Assembly (NCBI GenBank): GCA_945888375.1
Contig: CAMCZZ010000004.1
Coordinates: 1 to 64,000, forward strand
Reading direction: 5' to 3'
DNA from: Akkermansia muciniphila
Lineage (GTDB): Bacteria > Verrucomicrobiota > Verrucomicrobiia > Opitutales > Opitutaceae
DNA length: 64,000 nucleotides
This document shows positions 1-7,837 of the stretch, piece by piece. The position numbers were made by a program, and so were the translations under genes. Each line of letters opens with the position of its first letter. The stretch's first letter is position 1. The notes under the pieces were generated by a model. The model saw only the letters and a program-made list of their open reading frames with translations. It did not search any database and was not told where the DNA came from.

Positions 1-2
1 CG

Positions 3-125
3 CTGTTCAGCGCCGCCGCCATGAACTTCAAGAAGCTCCTGGGCTTCTTTTTGGCCTTTTTGCTCCTCCTGCTCTCCGCTCTCCTCACGCCTCGTCCAGC
101 AGTTACCCTGCTGCGTCCCGCCTAA
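3..125 (+). CDS. C-terminal tail of a membrane protein (partial)
   Basis: The frame is open from the window edge to a TAA. It encodes a basic stretch (NFKKLLG), one strongly hydrophobic helix (FFLAFLLLLLSALL) and a short polar tail. This looks like the last transmembrane helix of a multi-pass protein, plausibly a sugar transporter given the downstream catabolic genes. The family cannot be named from 40 residues. An internal ATG at 21 could also give a 34-residue peptide, but the open frame upstream makes a truncated larger gene more likely. Confidence 0.45.
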   Translation: MFSAAAMNFKKLLGFFLAFLLLLLSALLTPRPAVTLLRPA

Positions 126-161
126 TATGGCGTTTTTCAGAACCGACTAATTAGCAGAATA

Positions 162-199
162 CCTAATTTCAGGAGTGTGCGTTAAAAACACTGTTTAGG
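162..199. promoter_or_regulatory. imperfect stem-loop upstream of the GH95 gene
   Basis: Nested inverted repeats are visible: CCTAA/TTAGG outside and AGTGT/ACACT inside, around an A-rich loop. The element lies between the upstream stop codon and the GH95 start. It could be the end signal of the upstream gene or a regulator site. Neither role is proven. Confidence 0.35.
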
Positions 200-205
200 C
201 TTGAC

Positions 206-224
206 GGCTCAACAAAGTTGAGCC
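206..224. promoter_or_regulatory. perfect palindrome, probable operator
   Basis: GGCTCAAC-AAA-GTTGAGCC is a perfect 8-bp inverted repeat with a 3-nt centre, just before the GH95 start region. A TTGACG hexamer that could serve as a -35 box overlaps its left edge. The TCAAC/GTTGA core recurs upstream of the 10407-11396 gene, which suggests a shared repressor. The palindrome covers the TTG at 218, which argues for translation from a downstream ATG. Confidence 0.5.
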
Positions 225-235
225 ATGCTCATTTT

Positions 236-2677
236 ATGGTGAATGACGTTATGCCCCATGGCACGCCTGAAAGCTCGGAGTTTAACTCCGAGACGGTGCT
301 TTGGTATGACCAACCCGCCATTGATTGGAATCATGCGCTGCCGATCGGCAACGGGCGCTTAGGGGCAATGATTTTTGGCAAAACCTGCGACGAACGCATT
401 CAGCTCAATGAAGATTCAGTCTGGTTCGGTGGCTTTCTGGAGCGAAATAATCCCGATACGCTGGCGCATCTTCCGCGCTTGCGGGAGCTGCTTTTTGCCG
501 GGAGGTTAAACGAAGCCGCCGCGCTCACCCGCATCGCGATGACCTCGCGGCCCAAGCATCTGGGGCCCTACCAATCCCTGTGCGACTTCAACCTCTACTT
601 CCACGATGAGGGTGGAGCGGCGGCTTATTCGGTGCAGCCCGATTCCACCGGCGTGCCGGTTTTTATGAAGGCTCCCCTCGGCCGTGCGACCGATTACCGC
701 CGGTTTCTGGATGTGGGGCAGGCGGTGGCGGGCGTGAGTTTCCGGCTGGGCGGGGTTTTGTTTAGTCGGGAAATGTTCTCCAGCCATGCCGACCAGGTGA
801 TCGCGGTGCGCCTGACGGCCGATACACCGGGTAAACTTCGCTTTGCCGGCCATTTGTTCCGCCGTCCCTTTGACCCTGGCTCCGTTTCGCTTGGCACCGA
901 TGGTTTGGCCTTATCCGGCCAGTGCGGCGCGGGCGGGGTGCGCTATGTCTGCGCGGTAAAGGTAGCCGCCCAAGGGGGGAGCACCAAGGTGATCGGCGAT
1001 TTCGTGTCCGTGGAGGACGCCGATTCGGCGATCATATACATCGCCGCCAACACAAGTTTCCGATGTGAGCATCCTCTGGAGAAGTGCTTGGAGCAACTTA
1101 AGCAGGCGATGGCTTTGCCCTATGCGCAGCTACGGGAAAGGCACGTTCGTGAACACGCCCGGCTCTTCGAACGCTGTCAGCTCTCGCTCGCCGCCCCACA
1201 AGAGGCAAACGCTCCGAAGCCCCATCCGACCGACCTTCCCACCGATGTGCGTCTGCGTCGGCTGGCGGAGGGGGCGCAGGATAACGGCTTCGTTTCCTTG
1301 TATCATAATTTTGGTAAATATTTGCTGCTCTCTTCGTCCCGCCCCGGCACTCTGCCCGCGAATTTACAGGGTATTTGGAACGAGAGTTACACTCCATCCT
1401 GGGAGTCGAAATATACCATCAATATCAATGCGCAGATGAATTACTGGCCCGCCGAGGTGAACGGTCTGGGCGAGTGTCACGAGGCACTGTTTGATTTTGT
1501 AGAACGCTTGGTCGTAAACGGACGCAAAACCGCGCAGACCCTTTATGGCTGCCGGGGCTTCGTGGCCCATCATAATACCGGCCTGTGGGCCGAGACTGCG
1601 CCCGAAGGCATCTCTATGATGGCCGCCATCTGGCCGCTGGGTGGCGCGTGGTTAAGCCTGCACTTCTGGGAGCATTATCTCTTTTCAGGAAATGCTGCGT
1701 TTCTGCGTGATCGTGCTTTTCCCGTGATGAAGGAGGCTGCACTGTTTTTCGTGGATTTTCTCGTGCGCAACCCTGCCGGGCAATTGGTGAGCGGGCCTTC
1801 GCTCTCGCCGGAAAATTGGTATCGCCTGCCGGGTGGCGAAGAAGGGTCGCTTTGTATGGGGCCTGCCATGGACCACCAAATCATCCGCGAGCTTTTCCAC
1901 GCCTGCGGCAAGGCCGGCAAGGTTTTGGGTATCGACGCGGATTTTTGTGCTGAATTGGCCGCCTTGGCAAAGCAGTTGCCCCCCTCGGCTGCCGGTGCCG
2001 ACGGGCGCCTGCTGGAGTGGCCGGGCGAGTATGAGGAGGCCGAGCCGGGGCATCGCCATATCTCTCACCTCTTCGCGCTGCATCCCGGCACGGAGATTAC
2101 GCCACGTGGCACGCCCGACCTGGCTGCCGCCGCCCGGAAGTCCATCGACCACCGGCTGAAGCATGTGCTGGGGCGGCACACCGGCTGGAGCAAGGCATGG
2201 ATCATCAATTGCTTCGCGCGCTTGGGCGATGGTGAAGCGGCTTGGGCTAACCTGCGCGAGTTTTTCGCCCAGTCCACCTTGCCCAATCTCTTTTGCACCC
2301 ATCCGCCTTTCCAAATCGACGGTAACTTCGGCTCGGCCGCCGCGATTACGGAGATGCTGATGCAATCCCACGATGGCGAGGTCGCTCTACTCCCGGCGCT
2401 TCCAGCTGCATGGTCGGACGGAGCGGTGCGGGGCCTCCGGGCGCGAGGCGGCTTTGAAGTTTCGATGACGTGGGCGCGCGGCAAACTGGTCTCCGCCACG
2501 GTGGCCGCCACCCAGACCACCCGCTGCCGCCTACGCGCTCCCGACACCCTCGTGCCTGCCGCCACCCATCCCGCAATTGATCTAGCGAGGGAAGGCGGTA
2601 ACTTGCTAAGTTTCCAAGCTGAAGCCGGCGGGGTTTACAAATTCCAGACGCAGCCCCTCTGTCACCCGCAAAATTGA
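236..2677 (+). CDS. GH95 family alpha-L-fucosidase
   Basis: This is an inverting glycoside hydrolase expected to remove terminal alpha-1,2-linked L-fucose (some GH95 members act on L-galactose). The N-terminal beta-domain opens with the family signature ALPIGNGRLGAM. The (alpha/alpha)6 barrel contains NINAQMNYWPAE near residue 400 (the paired catalytic Asn), SPENWY near 525 (acid Glu) and IDGNFGSAAAI near 695 (Asp). These match the catalytic set of the Bifidobacterium GH95 enzyme. Length of about 813 aa is normal. No signal peptide is evident. The ORF track starts at TTG 218, but that codon lies in a palindrome. ATG 236, or ATG 251 preceded by GGTGA, is preferred. The XRE-cupin regulator follows directly. 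Confidence 0.88.
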   Translation: MVNDVMPHGTPESSEFNSETVLWYDQPAIDWNHALPIGNGRLGAMIFGKTCDERIQLNEDSVWFGGFLERNNPDTLAHLPRLRELLFAGRLNEAAALTRIAMTSRPKHLGPYQSLCDFNLYFHDEGGAAAYSVQPDSTGVPVFMKAPLGRATDYRRFLDVGQAVAGVSFRLGGVLFSREMFSSHADQVIAVRLTADTPGKLRFAGHLFRRPFDPGSVSLGTDGLALSGQCGAGGVRYVCAVKVAAQGGSTKVIGDFVSVEDADSAIIYIAANTSFRCEHPLEKCLEQLKQAMALPYAQLRERHVREHARLFERCQLSLAAPQEANAPKPHPTDLPTDVRLRRLAEGAQDNGFVSLYHNFGKYLLLSSSRPGTLPANLQGIWNESYTPSWESKYTININAQMNYWPAEVNGLGECHEALFDFVERLVVNGRKTAQTLYGCRGFVAHHNTGLWAETAPEGISMMAAIWPLGGAWLSLHFWEHYLFSGNAAFLRDRAFPVMKEAALFFVDFLVRNPAGQLVSGPSLSPENWYRLPGGEEGSLCMGPAMDHQIIRELFHACGKAGKVLGIDADFCAELAALAKQLPPSAAGADGRLLEWPGEYEEAEPGHRHISHLFALHPGTEITPRGTPDLAAAARKSIDHRLKHVLGRHTGWSKAWIINCFARLGDGEAAWANLREFFAQSTLPNLFCTHPPFQIDGNFGSAAAITEMLMQSHDGEVALLPALPAAWSDGAVRGLRARGGFEVSMTWARGKLVSATVAATQTTRCRLRAPDTLVPAATHPAIDLAREGGNLLSFQAEAGGVYKFQTQPLCHPQN

Positions 2678-2685
2678 ACCATTCC

Positions 2686-3309
2686 ATGAGCCCAAGCATT
2701 ACATTAGCGGGAGCCTCCGCCCCGTCAGCCGCACTCCCTGCAATCGAGTCCACCGAGACCGCGCAGCCAGGTGTTAACAGCAGGCTGGGGCAACTGATTC
2801 GGCGTATCCGCAGGCAGCAGGGCCGCACACAGGATGACATCGCGAAAGTCTGCGGCTTCACTAAAAGTCTGCTCTCCCGCATCGAGACGGGTGATGTTAA
2901 CCCGCCCGTCGCCACCTTGGTAAAGATCGCCGGCGCCCTCAATGTAACCTTGGCCGCTCTGCTGGAAACGGACGACGGTGTCGGCACCATTCTCACCACT
3001 GCCGAGGAGGTGAAATCCTCCGTTAAAGCCACCGAACTCGGCTACGAGACCTTTGCCTTTGCCGCCAACCGTGGTGCCAAACGCATCCAACCCGTCTTTT
3101 TCCAAATCAAAAAAGGCACCTTGCGCCGACACTCGGTCACGCATCAGGGCGAAGAATTCCTCTACGTCTTGGCCGGCTCCATCTGCTTCCACGTAGGCAA
3201 CGTCCGCTACACCCTCCACGCCGGTGACAGTCTCTACTTCGACGCCTCGGAAGAGCACGGAGTGGAGGCCCTCACCGAGGAGGCTACTTACCTCGATATC
3301 TTCTGCTAA
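2686..3309 (+). CDS. XRE family regulator with C-terminal cupin domain
   Basis: This is a DNA-binding regulator with a small-molecule sensing barrel. An HTH_XRE domain occupies about residues 30-90 (RRIRRQQGRTQDDIAKVCGF, then SLLSRIETG). A cupin_2 domain fills about 135-205 (HQGEEFLYVLAGS, then HAGDSLYFDASEEHGVEA). Length of 207 aa is typical of the family. The track's TTG start at 2674 overlaps the GH95 stop, but ATG 2686 fits the family better. It lies between GH95 and the ketose-kinase operon, so it probably senses a metabolite of that pathway and controls both. The ligand is unknown. Confidence 0.85.
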   Translation: MSPSITLAGASAPSAALPAIESTETAQPGVNSRLGQLIRRIRRQQGRTQDDIAKVCGFTKSLLSRIETGDVNPPVATLVKIAGALNVTLAALLETDDGVGTILTTAEEVKSSVKATELGYETFAFAANRGAKRIQPVFFQIKKGTLRRHSVTHQGEEFLYVLAGSICFHVGNVRYTLHAGDSLYFDASEEHGVEALTEEATYLDIFC

Positions 3310-3437
3310 ACGCCCCTTCGATTCATCTTTAATACCCTTTTTCCTCTCCCCCGCGCGCTGCGGGTGCCTCAGCTACTGCTTTGCCCACTTTCCCAGAACA
3401 ATAGCGCCAATCCCCTCCATTATAAACACTCCCTACC

Positions 3438-4118
3438 ATGAAAGATATCAGCCAAAGAACCGTCGGCATCATCCACGCCGCTCTGCTTACCAGCCGAGCC
3501 GTTCAACCGTTTATAGATTCGATTCTACCGGAGGTAAAAATCGTCCATCATGTGGATGATACGGTGCAGAACTCGAATTTCGCCTGCGCTCCGGGCATCA
3601 TTCCCAAGGAGAACTTCTACAAGTTCACAACCTACGCGCACATGCTGCAAGGCGCGGGGGTTGATGTCATCCTTCTCGCCTGTTCGACCTTTAATCGCGC
3701 CGTCGAAGTAGCAAGGCCGATGATCACGACCCCAATGCTACAAATCGACCGTCCCATGATGGATCTAGCGGTCCAGCAGGGCAGGAAGATCGGCCTGCTC
3801 GCCACCGTGCCCACCACCGTGCCGGCCTCGGAGCGCCTCTTGCGTCTGGCCGCCGCCGAGGCTGGCAAAGATATCGACGTCACCACCGTCCTTTGTAGCG
3901 AAGCCTTCGCCGAAATCAAAAAGGGCAACGTGGCTCGTCACAACGAATTGCTTCTGCGGGAAATCGATACCCTAACCAAAACGGTGGATACCATCGTGAT
4001 GGCGCAGCTCTCCATGAGCGCTCTCGAACCCATGCTGGGGGACTGCAAGGTCCCCATCTTCAACAGCGGGCGCACCGGCTTCACCAAGATCCGCGAGATG
4101 CTTGAGGCGATGGAGTAA
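3438..4118 (+). CDS. Asp/Glu/hydantoin racemase-family protein
   Basis: The fold is that of two-cysteine, cofactor-independent racemases and decarboxylases. The N-terminal half carries the nucleophile-loop motif LLACSTFNR near residue 80. The C-terminal half has a matching block TIVMAQLSMSALEP, where the usual second cysteine motif (xAC) reads AQLSM. One of the two classical catalytic cysteines is therefore apparently missing, so simple racemase activity is doubtful. It opens a run of tightly spaced + strand genes leading to dhaK and dhaL. A role as an isomerase, epimerase or lyase on a sugar-derived intermediate is possible. Family assignment is good, function unknown. Confidence 0.7.
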   Translation: MKDISQRTVGIIHAALLTSRAVQPFIDSILPEVKIVHHVDDTVQNSNFACAPGIIPKENFYKFTTYAHMLQGAGVDVILLACSTFNRAVEVARPMITTPMLQIDRPMMDLAVQQGRKIGLLATVPTTVPASERLLRLAAAEAGKDIDVTTVLCSEAFAEIKKGNVARHNELLLREIDTLTKTVDTIVMAQLSMSALEPMLGDCKVPIFNSGRTGFTKIREMLEAME

Positions 4119-4141
4119 CGCTTAAACGCCCCCCAAACACC

Positions 4142-4603
4142 ATGAATACCACCATCGCCATCGGGTGCGACCCGAATGCTGCGGAGTTAAAAACTTTACT
4201 GGTAAAACATCTGCACACGATGGGTTACGAAACGAGTGACTACGGAAGTGACGATCCGATCTACGCCAACACCGCGTTGGATGTGGCCCGCGCCGTCGCA
4301 GCCGGTAAACACCCCCGCGGCATCTTGCTGTGCGGCACGGGTATAGGCGTCGCCTTGACCGCCAATAAAGTCCCCGGGGCATATGCGGCGGTGGCGGCCG
4401 ATGCCTACTCGGTGGAGCGCTCTATAAAAAGCAACAATATCAACATTCTGACTTTCGGCGCCCAGGTCATGGGCCCGGAACAAGCCAAGGCCCTGCTTAC
4501 CATCTGGATGAAATCAACCTACGAAGTTGGCGGCCGCTCCCAGGCCAAGATCGACCGTATTCATGAAATCGAAAGCTCCTACACCACCTCTACTTCATTA
4601 TAA
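4142..4603 (+). CDS. RpiB/LacA/LacB family sugar-phosphate isomerase
   Basis: Members interconvert aldose and ketose phosphates in the cytoplasm. The catalytic-cysteine loop is clear: GILLCGTGIGVALTANKVPG near residues 60-80. The N-terminal motif, usually SDHAG in ribose-5-phosphate isomerase B, reads GCDPNAAELK. The later His-Asn block reads SNNINILTFGAQV. These changes point away from ribose-5-phosphate toward another substrate, such as a tetrulose phosphate, since RpiB-like enzymes of erythrulose-phosphate pathways are known. It starts 23 bp after the racemase-like gene and ends 3 bp before the next gene, so co-transcription is likely. Confidence 0.82.
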   Translation: MNTTIAIGCDPNAAELKTLLVKHLHTMGYETSDYGSDDPIYANTALDVARAVAAGKHPRGILLCGTGIGVALTANKVPGAYAAVAADAYSVERSIKSNNINILTFGAQVMGPEQAKALLTIWMKSTYEVGGRSQAKIDRIHEIESSYTTSTSL

Positions 4604-4606
4604 TCC

Positions 4607-5617
4607 ATGCTCACTAAACAAAAGATTCTCGACCTGCCCTATGTCTATACGGCCAACGTTTTTTCCGTCGGCGACCGGCTTTGTGTAGGCGCCGGATCGG
4701 AGCGACCGCATCCCTCCTATCTGCTTGATTTCGAACAGCGCGAACCCGTCGAGATTGCTCCTGCCCCCGGCGGCACGATGAGTTTGGTGCCCGTGCCCGG
4801 AAGCGATAACCATCTCGTCTCGGTGATGGGACTCTTCCCGCCCTTCATCGGGCTGGAGGCGGGCATCTTTCTTCATACTAAAAAGGATGGAGCCTGGTCC
4901 TCACGTATGGTCATTGCGCTCCCCTTCTCCCACCGCTGCGAATTTCTCACCGTGGAGGGTGATAGCTTCCTGTTGATAGGCACCTGTAGCAAACATAAGG
5001 CCAACCCGGAGGACTGGAAACAAGCCGGCGAGGTTTACGGGGTAAAGGTGGGCGATCCGGATTCCTGCGACTGGAAACCGACGCTCATCATGGATAAGCT
5101 CTACCGAAACCACGGCATGACCAAATCCGTCATAAACGGCCAGGACTGCCTTTGCGTCTCGGGCACGGAAGGCATCTTTGCGATCCGGCCCCAAGCGACG
5201 GGCTCGTATGCGGTGACCCGCCTATTTGATACGGAAGTGAGCGAATTTGTCTTCATCGACCTCGATCATGACGGCGTGGATGAGCTCGTCACGATAGAGC
5301 TCTTTCACGGGAACACCCTCAATATCTATAAGAAGAACGAACAGACCTGGGAGCGTCGTTACACTTCACCCTTGAGCTTTGGCCACGGCCTCTGTGCCGG
5401 CACTTTCAAGGGGGACCTCGTGGTCGTCGTGGGCAGCCGGCGCGATACCGAGGCGCTCGAGCTTCACAAAGTGGTGGATTTTGCGAACGGAGCCATCGAA
5501 CGCATCATTCTTGAGACCGGGGTTGGACCGACGCAAACGCGCCTCTTCACGCACAAAGGCACGGACTACATCCTTAGCGCCAACCAGGTAAAAAACGAGG
5601 TCGCTCTCTATTCCTGA
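4607..5617 (+). CDS. FG-GAP/beta-propeller-like protein of unknown function
   Basis: The 336-residue protein has no signal peptide. It consists of repeated beta-rich blades separated by Gly/Asp turns. A calcium-loop-like motif FIDLDHDGVDELVTIE lies near residue 220, as in FG-GAP/VCBS repeats. Repeated segments such as VSGTEGIFAIRP and HKGTDYILSANQ suit a propeller. Such folds are often extracellular, but this one looks cytoplasmic. Position inside the isomerase-cupin-dhaKL operon suggests a lactonase-, mutarotase- or sensor-like role on the same substrate. This is inference only; no catalytic residues are recognised. Confidence 0.5.
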   Translation: MLTKQKILDLPYVYTANVFSVGDRLCVGAGSERPHPSYLLDFEQREPVEIAPAPGGTMSLVPVPGSDNHLVSVMGLFPPFIGLEAGIFLHTKKDGAWSSRMVIALPFSHRCEFLTVEGDSFLLIGTCSKHKANPEDWKQAGEVYGVKVGDPDSCDWKPTLIMDKLYRNHGMTKSVINGQDCLCVSGTEGIFAIRPQATGSYAVTRLFDTEVSEFVFIDLDHDGVDELVTIELFHGNTLNIYKKNEQTWERRYTSPLSFGHGLCAGTFKGDLVVVVGSRRDTEALELHKVVDFANGAIERIILETGVGPTQTRLFTHKGTDYILSANQVKNEVALYS

Positions 5618-5669
5618 TACTCGCACCCCACCCAATTCTTTCCAAGGCCCGCAAAGCACACTCCTTACC

Positions 5670-6053
5670 ATGAGTAAAATAATACAAGAAGACGAAATAC
5701 CCTTTCAAGAACTCCCGGGACGCTCCCTGAAATGGCTCTACACCCCGGACCTGGTGGAGTCGAAGGGCTTCTCCATGAACGTGGTTAATATCAGAGCCGG
5801 CAACACCGTAAAGCCCGCCCACTCGCATCCCAAACACGACGAGGTTGTCTATTTGTTGAGCGGCAGCGGGAAGGTTTATATCGACGGCGTGGTCTCGGAT
5901 GTCCGCCAAGGTTCCGCCATTCTTTTTACCGCAGGCTGCATCCATATGCTCCGCAATTCGTCCAACGAGGATATGAAGGTCGCCTGCTTCTTTACGCCCG
6001 CCGCCACTTTTGCTGATTACCTCCTCCATGAAGAGGTGATTTTCCCGGATTAG
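5670..6053 (+). CDS. small cupin_2 domain protein
   Basis: A single-domain cupin of 127 aa. Motif 1 is HSHPKHDEVVYLLSGSGKVYIDG (only part quoted: HSHPKHDEVVYLLSG), motif 2 is GSAILFTAGCIHMLRN. Metal-binding His and Glu positions are present. Small cupins in sugar operons often act as sugar-phosphate isomerases, mutarotases or ligand-binding proteins. It sits between the propeller gene and dhaK, in the same direction with short gaps. The specific reaction cannot be read from sequence. Confidence 0.75.
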   Translation: MSKIIQEDEIPFQELPGRSLKWLYTPDLVESKGFSMNVVNIRAGNTVKPAHSHPKHDEVVYLLSGSGKVYIDGVVSDVRQGSAILFTAGCIHMLRNSSNEDMKVACFFTPAATFADYLLHEEVIFPD

Positions 6054-6089
6054 TTTCATCTTCCCCTTCCCCCCAAAAAAACCACACCC

Positions 6090-7091
6090 ATGCAACGTAT
6101 TATCAATAACCCCGACGACGTAGTGAATGAGATGCTGGAAGGCTTTGCTGCCACGCACGCCGACCTCGTGGCCCGTGTCCAAAATAATCATCGTGTCCTC
6201 AAATACAAGCAGGCCCCCGTCCCCGGCAAAGTGGGCGTGATCACGGGTGGCGGCTCGGGCCATGAACCGGCCTTCATCGGCTATATCGGAGAGAATATGT
6301 TGGATGCCGTGGCCGTGGGGGAGATCTTTTCGTCACCCACCGCAAAATCCTTCACCGATGCCATCAAGGCGGCGGATTCCGGCCGGGGCGTTGCGGTGCT
6401 TTACGGCAATTACTCGGGCGACAATATGAATGTGAAAATGGCCAAGATCGACGCGGATGATGACGGCCTCGTCGTGAAAAGCGTGGTCGCCAACGACGAC
6501 GTGGTATCGGCCCCAAAATCAGAACCCCACAAACGCCGCGGCGTGGCGGGCGAGATTTTTATGTGGAAAATCGGCGGTGCGCGAGCGGCCTTGGGCGGTA
6601 GTCTCGACGAAGTGATCGCCTCTGCCCAGAAAGCCATCGACCAGACCCGAAGCGTGGGTATCGGCCTGAGTTCCTGCACCATTCCCGCCGTGGGTAAGGC
6701 GAACTTTTTTATCAAACCCGGCACGATGGAATTCGGTATCGGCCACCACGGCGAGCCGGGCCTTGCGATTACCGAGCTGAAGACCGCCGATGAGATGGCT
6801 TCGTTGGCGCTGGAGCACATCCTCCCCGACCTGCCCTTTGCGCCGGGGTGCGAGGTTGCCGTCCTGGTATCTGGTTTAGGCGCGACTCCGATTAACGAGT
6901 TGTATGTTTTTTTCCGCAAAGTCGCACAGATTCTACAGAGCCAAAACATCCACATTCATAAGTCCTATGTAGGGAATTATTTCTCTTCCCTCGAGATGAT
7001 GGGCGTGACCCTCACGCTGATGAAACTCGATGACGAACTGAAGCAATTGCTGGATATGAAGTGCAATGCGGTCGCTTTAAAACAGGTCTGA
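6090..7091 (+). CDS. dhaK: dihydroxyacetone kinase, DhaK-type substrate-binding subunit
   Basis: This subunit binds a short keto-sugar covalently through a histidine and presents it for phosphorylation by DhaL. Seen: VITGGGSGHEPAFIGYIG near residues 50-67, the GNYSGDNMN loop near 110, and the active-site block GIGHHGEPG near 214. The usual sequence there is GIHGEPG, so Ile is replaced by His next to the catalytic His. Length is 333 aa, matching the stand-alone K subunit (about 350 aa) rather than the fused ATP-dependent kinase (about 570 aa). dhaL follows 42 bp later. No DhaM phosphotransferase is in the window. Substrate may be dihydroxyacetone, erythrulose or apulose. Confidence 0.88.
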   Translation: MQRIINNPDDVVNEMLEGFAATHADLVARVQNNHRVLKYKQAPVPGKVGVITGGGSGHEPAFIGYIGENMLDAVAVGEIFSSPTAKSFTDAIKAADSGRGVAVLYGNYSGDNMNVKMAKIDADDDGLVVKSVVANDDVVSAPKSEPHKRRGVAGEIFMWKIGGARAALGGSLDEVIASAQKAIDQTRSVGIGLSSCTIPAVGKANFFIKPGTMEFGIGHHGEPGLAITELKTADEMASLALEHILPDLPFAPGCEVAVLVSGLGATPINELYVFFRKVAQILQSQNIHIHKSYVGNYFSSLEMMGVTLTLMKLDDELKQLLDMKCNAVALKQV

Positions 7092-7133
7092 TCGTTCAGG
7101 CGACGTTAGCATATACCCCAAAAAAATAATCCT

Positions 7134-7808
7134 ATGAACTATTTCAAAAACAAAGAGGGTGCCGCCATCGTGCGCTGCATCGTAAGGACCATCCAAGCCA
7201 ATAAAGACTATCTTGGTAGTGTGGACGGTGAAATCGGCGACGGCGACCATGGCGTGAATATGAACAAGGGATTCACCATGGCAGGCGAGCGGCTGGAGGA
7301 AGGTCACACCTTCTCCGAAGCCTGCCGCGTCGTTGCGCAAGCGCTGATGGAGGATATCGGCGGCTCCATGGGGCCGCTTTACGGTTCGTTTTTCAAGGCT
7401 CTGTGGCGCCACTCCAAAAGCCTGGAGAATATCAGCGCCGAAAACTACGGCACGATGCTCCAGGCCGCCACCGAAGCCGTCATGGAGATTGGCGGGGCCA
7501 AAGTCGGGGACAAGTCGCTCATCGATACGCTGGTGCCGGCCTACCAGGCATTTCAATGCGCCTTGGCGGACAAAGCGGGCTTTGCGGAGGCACTGCAAAG
7601 AAGCACCGCTGCGGCCGAGGCGGGCAAGGAATCGACCCGCGCGATGGTGGCGAAAATCGGACGCTCAGCCCGACTCGGCGAACGCTCGCGCGGTGTGCTC
7701 GATGCCGGCGCCGTTTCCAGTTTTCTTATTCTCGACGCCCTCCACGGCGGCATCGCGGCAAGTCTGCACGACCCCGCCGTCGAAGGCCGCACGCTCACGG
7801 CCCTTTGA
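7134..7808 (+). CDS. dhaL: dihydroxyacetone kinase, DhaL-type nucleotide-binding subunit
   Basis: DhaL holds the nucleotide and two Mg ions and phosphorylates the ketose bound to DhaK. The metal/nucleotide motif VDGEIGDGDHGVNMNKGF lies near residues 30-47. The loop GGSMGPLYGSFF follows near 78. A C-terminal helix with RSARLGERSRGVLDAGA completes the eight-helix barrel. Length of 224 aa is normal. It is separate from dhaK, as in PTS-dependent kinases, but no DhaM is seen; the pair may use ATP directly or a DhaM encoded elsewhere. It ends the operon. Confidence 0.88.
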   Translation: MNYFKNKEGAAIVRCIVRTIQANKDYLGSVDGEIGDGDHGVNMNKGFTMAGERLEEGHTFSEACRVVAQALMEDIGGSMGPLYGSFFKALWRHSKSLENISAENYGTMLQAATEAVMEIGGAKVGDKSLIDTLVPAYQAFQCALADKAGFAEALQRSTAAAEAGKESTRAMVAKIGRSARLGERSRGVLDAGAVSSFLILDALHGGIAASLHDPAVEGRTLTAL

Positions 7809-7820
7809 AAAGTAGCCCCT

Positions 7821-7832
7821 GTAAACGATTAC
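7821..7832. promoter_or_regulatory. short palindrome resembling a LacI-family operator
   Basis: GTAAACGATTAC has GTAA/TTAC arms around ACGA and resembles the TGTAAACG-type consensus of LacI-family sites. It lies just after dhaL and about 350 bp before the GH3 gene. No lacI-type gene is in the window, so this is weak. Confidence 0.25.
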
Positions 7833-7837
7833 CTGAA

